Of a stretch of 36,270 bases of DNA, positions 33,374-36,270 are shown one piece after another (positions within the stretch are counted from its first letter, which is position 1; each line of letters starts with the position of its first letter). The notes under the pieces were generated by a model. It was not told the DNA's origin. It saw only the letters and a list, made by a program, of their open reading frames with translations, and did not search any database. The translations under genes and the position numbers were made by a program. This DNA is from Actinomycetota bacterium. GTDB taxonomy: Bacteria; Actinomycetota; Acidimicrobiia; Acidimicrobiales; AC-14. Location of the stretch: contig VAWU01000026.1 of NCBI GenBank assembly GCA_005888325.1, forward strand, positions 97,407 through 133,676, written 5' to 3'.

Positions 33374-34257
33374 CGCGCCGCTTCACCGAGAGCACGCGCG
33401 CCCACGTGGCGCTCGTGGCCGCCGCCTTCTTCTTCGGGACGACGTTCGTCGTGGTCAAGGACGCCGTGCGCGACGTCGGACCGGTGCCGTTCCTCGGCGT
33501 CCGGTTCGCGATCGGCGCCGCGGCCGCGTGGGTCGTCGCTCGCCGCCGGCCCGTCACCCCCGGCTGGCTGCGCGCGGGCGCGCTGACCGGCGTCGTGCTC
33601 ATGGTGGGCTTCCTCTTCCAGACCATCGGGCTGCAGTACACGACCACGACCCGCTCCGCGTTCTTCACCTACCTCCTGGTGCCTGCGGTGCCCGTGATCT
33701 CGGCCCTCGTGCTCCGCCGGCCACCGACGCCGACGACCGTCGCCGGCATCATGGTCGCGCTCGTCGGGGTCTTCCTCCTGAACGGCGCCACCCTTGCGCT
33801 GGGTCGGGGCGAGGCGCTCACGCTCGGTTGCGCCCTCGCGTTCGCGGTGCAGATCGTGATGCTGGCCGAGCTGTCGCCCAAGCACGACACCCATCGACTC
33901 AACGCGGTGCAGTTGGGGGTGGTGGCGGTCGGCTGCCTGGTCCCCGGCTTCTTCCTCGGGGGCTACGACTTCACCTTTCAGGCCTGGTGGGCGGCGGCGT
34001 ACACCGGTTTGGCCGCGTCGGCCGTGGCCTTCGGCTGCATGGTCTGGGCCCAACAGTGGATCGGCCCGTCGCGGACCGCGCTGTTGCTCATGCTCGAGCC
34101 GGTCTTCGCCGGCGTCGCCGGCTACCTCGTGGGCGATCGCCTGGGCGCGCTCGGCATCGCCGGCGCCCTTCTCATCCTCGCGGGGATACTCGTGGCCGAG
34201 CTCGGGCCGCGAATGGTCGCGCGTCCGGCCCGGCGGTCGGCGGCGCCCACCGCCTAA
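33370..34257 (+). CDS. EamA/DMT-superfamily membrane transporter
   Basis: 295 residues. TTG 33370 overlaps the nadE stop and is the start that keeps the first helix complete. About ten transmembrane helices form two EamA repeats (VALVAAAFFFGTTFVVVKDA, FLGVRFAIGAAAAWVV, and later AAAYTGLAASAVAFGCMVW, LEPVFAGVAGYLVGDRLG). Proteins of this family export amino acids or other metabolites; the substrate cannot be told. The terminal GPSRTALLLMLEPVFAG stretch is typical. Coupling to nadE may be incidental. Confidence 0.9.
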   Translation: MTRRFTESTRAHVALVAAAFFFGTTFVVVKDAVRDVGPVPFLGVRFAIGAAAAWVVARRRPVTPGWLRAGALTGVVLMVGFLFQTIGLQYTTTTRSAFFTYLLVPAVPVISALVLRRPPTPTTVAGIMVALVGVFLLNGATLALGRGEALTLGCALAFAVQIVMLAELSPKHDTHRLNAVQLGVVAVGCLVPGFFLGGYDFTFQAWWAAAYTGLAASAVAFGCMVWAQQWIGPSRTALLLMLEPVFAGVAGYLVGDRLGALGIAGALLILAGILVAELGPRMVARPARRSAAPTA

Positions 34258-34260
34258 TCT
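34255..34260 (+). promoter_or_regulatory. Probable -10 element of the 34267 gene
   Basis: TAATCT contains the TAA stop of the transporter gene and ends 6 nt before ATG 34267. The same hexamer and spacing occur before selA. Confidence 0.5.
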
Positions 34261-34266
34261 GCCCGC

Positions 34267-34935
34267 ATGCCCGAGACAACCCCGCCGCCGCGCGCGGCGT
34301 TCGCACCATGGGACCGCCGCCAGCTCCCCGGCCTGTTCGACGTCGAGGAGTCCGCTCGTCGCGTCGGCCACTACAAGTGGATCGAGATGCGCCTGTTCGA
34401 GGCGCTCGGCGGCTGGGTCGCCACGGTGCCCGAGCTCGACATCAAGATGCGTCTCGGCACCCACTGCTATCACCACGCCTGGCACTCGGAGCTGTGGCAC
34501 AAGCGCCTGCCCGAGCTGCGCGAGATGAACCCCGACCGGCTGTGCGTCCCGCCCAACGACGCCTTCGTGACCTTCGTCGACGCGGTCACCGAGCCCGAGG
34601 CGCCCGAGCTGACCATCGAGAAGCTCGTCGGCGTGTACCGCGTGCTGATCCCGCACAAGATCGCCGCCTACACCTACCACCTCAACGCCACGAGCACGAT
34701 CACCGATGCGCCTACGATCCGGTCCCTCAAGTTCGTGCTGCAGGACGAGCTCGACGACTGGCGCGACGGCGAGATGATGCTCCAGTCGGTGATCGTGACG
34801 CCGGCGGACGCGACCCGCGCCGCCAACCATCAGGCCCGGCTCGAGGGCCTCGTCGTGGAGGCCGGGGGCATCGCCGGACCGGGCAGCATCGGCGACTCCG
34901 GCGCCAGACGCGCCGCGGGCGGGAACGGCCAGTGA
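34267..34935 (+). CDS. Uncharacterised helical protein, possibly ferritin-like
   Basis: 222 residues, mostly predicted helix, with no signal peptide. A His/Glu-rich stretch, HYKWIEMRLFEALGGW then GTHCYHHAWHSELWHKRL (about 60-84), together with EKLVGVYRVLIPHKIAAYTYHL and QDELDDWRDGEMML, could supply metal ligands in a ferritin-like four-helix bundle. This is inference; no named family is recognised. The C-terminal ~35 residues are Gly/Ala-rich and probably disordered. The stop overlaps the next start (GTGA), so the two genes form a coupled pair behind a leaderless-type promoter. Confidence 0.75.
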   Translation: MPETTPPPRAAFAPWDRRQLPGLFDVEESARRVGHYKWIEMRLFEALGGWVATVPELDIKMRLGTHCYHHAWHSELWHKRLPELREMNPDRLCVPPNDAFVTFVDAVTEPEAPELTIEKLVGVYRVLIPHKIAAYTYHLNATSTITDAPTIRSLKFVLQDELDDWRDGEMMLQSVIVTPADATRAANHQARLEGLVVEAGGIAGPGSIGDSGARRAAGGNGQ

Positions 34936-35519
34936 GCGTGAAGGTCACGGTCGTGCCCGCGGAGTTCACGCTCGTGCAGTACGAGGCCGCGAGCATCGCC
35001 GAGGTGGCGGCCGACGTCGCCGACACCATCGGGTTCCCCGACGGCACGGAGGTGCGCGTCGAGGTCGACGAGACCTCGCCGCTCGGCAAGACCGAGGTCG
35101 TGGCGATCGATCCGGTCACGGTCGCGATCGAGAGTGGCGCGTTCGAGGACGCCAAGCGACCGCGTCATCTCAGCGAGAAGAGCGTCCGCAGCGTGCTCGG
35201 CCGGCTGCTGTTCCGGGCGCACGACCGGCTCGACCCCTCGTTCGCGGAGGCGCCGCCCGACGAGGACATCGCGCTGCGCGAGCACGTCGCATGGGACACC
35301 TACGCGGTCGGCCGCTGCGAGCGTCTCGGGTGGCGTGTGCAGAAGGAGCGCCGGCGCTACCACTTCCGCATCCGCCACGGCTTCACCGACGTGGCCGACG
35401 AGGCCTTCGACCGCCTGTGGGCCGCCGACGGACTGACCTGGGCCGACCTGCAGGCCGTCTGCGCCGAGACCGAGGCGGCCGACACCCGCGCCGTGGTCAA
35501 GCGAGGTCGTGGGCGCTGA
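34932..35519 (+). CDS. Uncharacterised protein coupled to the preceding gene
   Basis: 195 residues, GTG 34932 overlapping the upstream stop. The N-terminal ~70 residues look like a beta-rich domain (VKVTVVPAEFTLVQYEAAS, TEVRVEVDETSPLGKTEVVAI). The rest is helical and Arg-rich (EKSVRSVLGRLLFRAHDRLD, GWRVQKERRRYHFRIRHGFTD), ending in a basic KRGRGR. No family is recognised. The basic C-terminus could contact nucleic acid or membrane. Its 3' end overlaps the convergent ABM gene by 23 bp. Confidence 0.78.
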   Translation: MSVKVTVVPAEFTLVQYEAASIAEVAADVADTIGFPDGTEVRVEVDETSPLGKTEVVAIDPVTVAIESGAFEDAKRPRHLSEKSVRSVLGRLLFRAHDRLDPSFAEAPPDEDIALREHVAWDTYAVGRCERLGWRVQKERRRYHFRIRHGFTDVADEAFDRLWAADGLTWADLQAVCAETEAADTRAVVKRGRGR

Positions 35520-35811
35520 CGCCGTCGAGCAGGTCGATGTCGGGCGGGGCGGCCAGCAGGCCGACGCACGCCTCGGCCATCCCCACCATCTCGGGTGAGT
35601 CGAAGTGGGCCCGCTGGGCCTCGGGCGTCGCCCACTTCTGGATGACGACGTAGCGCGCGGGGCGGGTCATGGAGACGCAGAGGTCGATGTTGCGGCAGCC
35701 GGGGTGGGAGCGGCTGAGCACCACGTAGCGGGAGAGCGCGGCGGCGAGGCGCTCGGGCTCGGTCGCATCGAAGGTCATCGTGACGACGGTCAGCTGCACC
35801 TCGTCCGGCAC
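35497..35811 (-). CDS. Antibiotic biosynthesis monooxygenase (ABM) domain protein
   Basis: 104 residues, GTG start at 35811 with GGGAGG immediately upstream. It has the small dimeric alpha+beta barrel layout: VQLTVVTMTFDATEPERLAAAL, the HPGCRNIDLCVS turn-strand, RYVVIQKWATPEAQRAHFDSP, and a short helical end. ABM proteins include quinone- or heme-modifying monooxygenases and many of unknown function. No partner enzyme is adjacent. A TACATT hexamer lies 8 nt before the start. Confidence 0.85.
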   Translation of the reverse strand: MPDEVQLTVVTMTFDATEPERLAAALSRYVVLSRSHPGCRNIDLCVSMTRPARYVVIQKWATPEAQRAHFDSPEMVGMAEACVGLLAAPPDIDLLDGVSAHDLA

Positions 35812-35819
35812 GACCTCCC

Positions 35820-35825
35820 AATGTA
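35820..35825 (-). promoter_or_regulatory. Possible -10 element of the ABM gene
   Basis: Minus-strand TACATT, 8 nt before GTG 35811, with a GGGAGG ribosome-binding site between them. Confidence 0.35.
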
Positions 35826-36050
35826 ACGGCCTCCCAACGGAGAAGGCCCCGAACCGAGATGCAGGAGCGGGCCGTGGTCGTGACCGCTGACCTTGACCGG
35901 CCAGGTATCGTGGAAGTCGGTAGGCCGCTGCCCACCCGACGTAGTGGGAATCCGCGCGCCCTGACCGGCGTTGTCAAAGGGCCACGTTGCAGTACCGGTA
36001 CACCAGCTAGACCGCCACACCAGTTGTAGGCCTCACCAAAAGGACATTTC
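35826..36050 (+). promoter_or_regulatory. Upstream region of sigma factor gene
   Basis: A 225-bp gap without a convincing gene. It holds three closely packed TGACC copies (35881-35885, 35888-35892, 35894-35898), a TATCGT at 35906-35911 that could be a -10, a fourth TGACC at 35962-35966, the perfect palindrome GTACCGGTAC at 35992-36001, and AAAAGGA at 36038-36044 as ribosome-binding site. The layout suggests a regulated promoter and a leader of roughly 130 nt, but no element is certain. Confidence 0.4.
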
Positions 36051-36270
36051 TTGCCGAAGGAGCGTGTCGAGCGAGACGAGGAAGACCTCGTCCGGCTCTA
36101 CCTCACCGACATCGGGCAGTACCCGTTGTTGACCAAGGACGACGAAGTTCGCCTGGCGAAGGCCATCGAGGCGGGCAACGCATCGCGAGGCGCACTCGAG
36201 CAGGGGGGCAAGGACCTCTCCGCCGCCCGCAAGCGCGAGCTCCGCAAGGGCGCCATCGAGGGCGAGGACG
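36051..36270 (+). CDS. RNA polymerase sigma-70 family factor (partial, N-terminal end)
   Basis: The first 73 residues are visible; the gene runs off the right edge. TTG 36051 is the only usable start: a TAG at 36027-36029 closes the frame upstream, and AAAAGGA sits 6 nt before it. The segment DEEDLVRLYLTDIGQYPLLTKDDEVRLAKAIEAGN is sigma region 1.2 of primary-type factors (RpoD/SigA/HrdB or a group 2 relative such as SigB). Region 1.1 is essentially absent, which argues for a short group 1/2 factor. A charged linker (GGKDLSAARKRELRKGAIEGED) precedes region 2, which is not in view. Confidence 0.88.
   Translation, partial: MPKERVERDEEDLVRLYLTDIGQYPLLTKDDEVRLAKAIEAGNASRGALEQGGKDLSAARKRELRKGAIEGED

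Noticed and set aside
35790-36020. 76-codon minus-strand open frame upstream of the sigma gene
   Set aside because: Composition is not gene-like (rich in Trp, Gly, Ser and Thr, poor third-position bias), and it overlaps the start of the ABM gene and the presumed sigma promoter.
1-36270. CRISPR arrays, tRNA/rRNA genes, insertion sequences or prophage
   Set aside because: None was recognised by eye: no regularly spaced repeats, no transposase or integrase domains, and no cloverleaf-like gene was noticed. A tRNAscan or ISfinder search would be needed to exclude them fully.

Overview
The window is a gene-dense, very G+C-rich bacterial chromosome segment with few intergenic gaps. Its content points to a free-living Actinomycetota, most likely class Acidimicrobiia or a relative. 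The evidence is a GlnR-like orphan regulator, two glutamine synthetase (GS) types plus the GS adenylyltransferase GlnE, an aldehyde dehydrogenase/DUF779 pair, frequent GTG/TTG starts with GTGA/ATGA overlaps, and many genes with an apparent leaderless promoter (a TANNNT-like hexamer ending about 6 nt before the start codon). The class is inferred from this style; no 16S gene or other decisive marker is present.

Layout. Bases 1-3074: end of an unknown gene, then the selenocysteine pair selA-selB on the minus strand. 3166-6249: a class A penicillin-binding protein convergent with a membrane-anchored trypsin-like protein whose catalytic serine is replaced by Gln. 6301-12108: a collinear plus-strand run of fxsA, NUDIX hydrolase, metallo-beta-lactamase-fold hydrolase, a histidine kinase with an N-terminal helix-turn-helix, aldehyde dehydrogenase and DUF779. 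It ends at a near-perfect 52-nt hairpin. 12178-16534: an iron-sulfur block with Mrp/ApbC diverging from a SufR-like regulator, then an A-type carrier, an unusual fusion of xanthine-oxidase-type [2Fe-2S] domains to a short remnant of the molybdenum subunit, RidA, and a 52-residue membrane protein. 16558-20176: a nitrogen block with a GlnR-like regulator just downstream of an alpha-type GS gene, diverging from a beta-type (adenylylatable) glnA; the shared upstream region holds four 11-bp repeats resembling a GlnR box. 20196-21920: small genes and a class III nucleotide cyclase.

22019-26021 is accessory cell-surface material: a frameshifted glycosyltransferase, an AsnB-type amidotransferase, a chimeric CgeB-like fragment and a secreted, C-terminally anchored protein. 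26044-31608 is a tightly overlapping minus-strand operon: glnE, ABC ATPase, ABC-2 permease, polysaccharide deacetylase. Divergent from glnE are glutamine-dependent NAD synthetase and an EamA transporter, then two uncharacterised coupled genes and a monooxygenase-like ABM protein. The window closes inside a primary-type RNA polymerase sigma factor that starts with TTG.

Taken together the core is housekeeping metabolism: glutamine synthesis and its control, glutamine use by NadE and AsnB, Fe-S assembly, and cell-wall synthesis and modification. The most notable points are the GS/GlnR/operator arrangement, the miniature molybdo-hydroxylase fusion, the HTH-PAS-kinase fusion, the pseudoprotease and the rearranged surface-polysaccharide remnant. 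No CRISPR array, tRNA, rRNA or insertion sequence was recognised.
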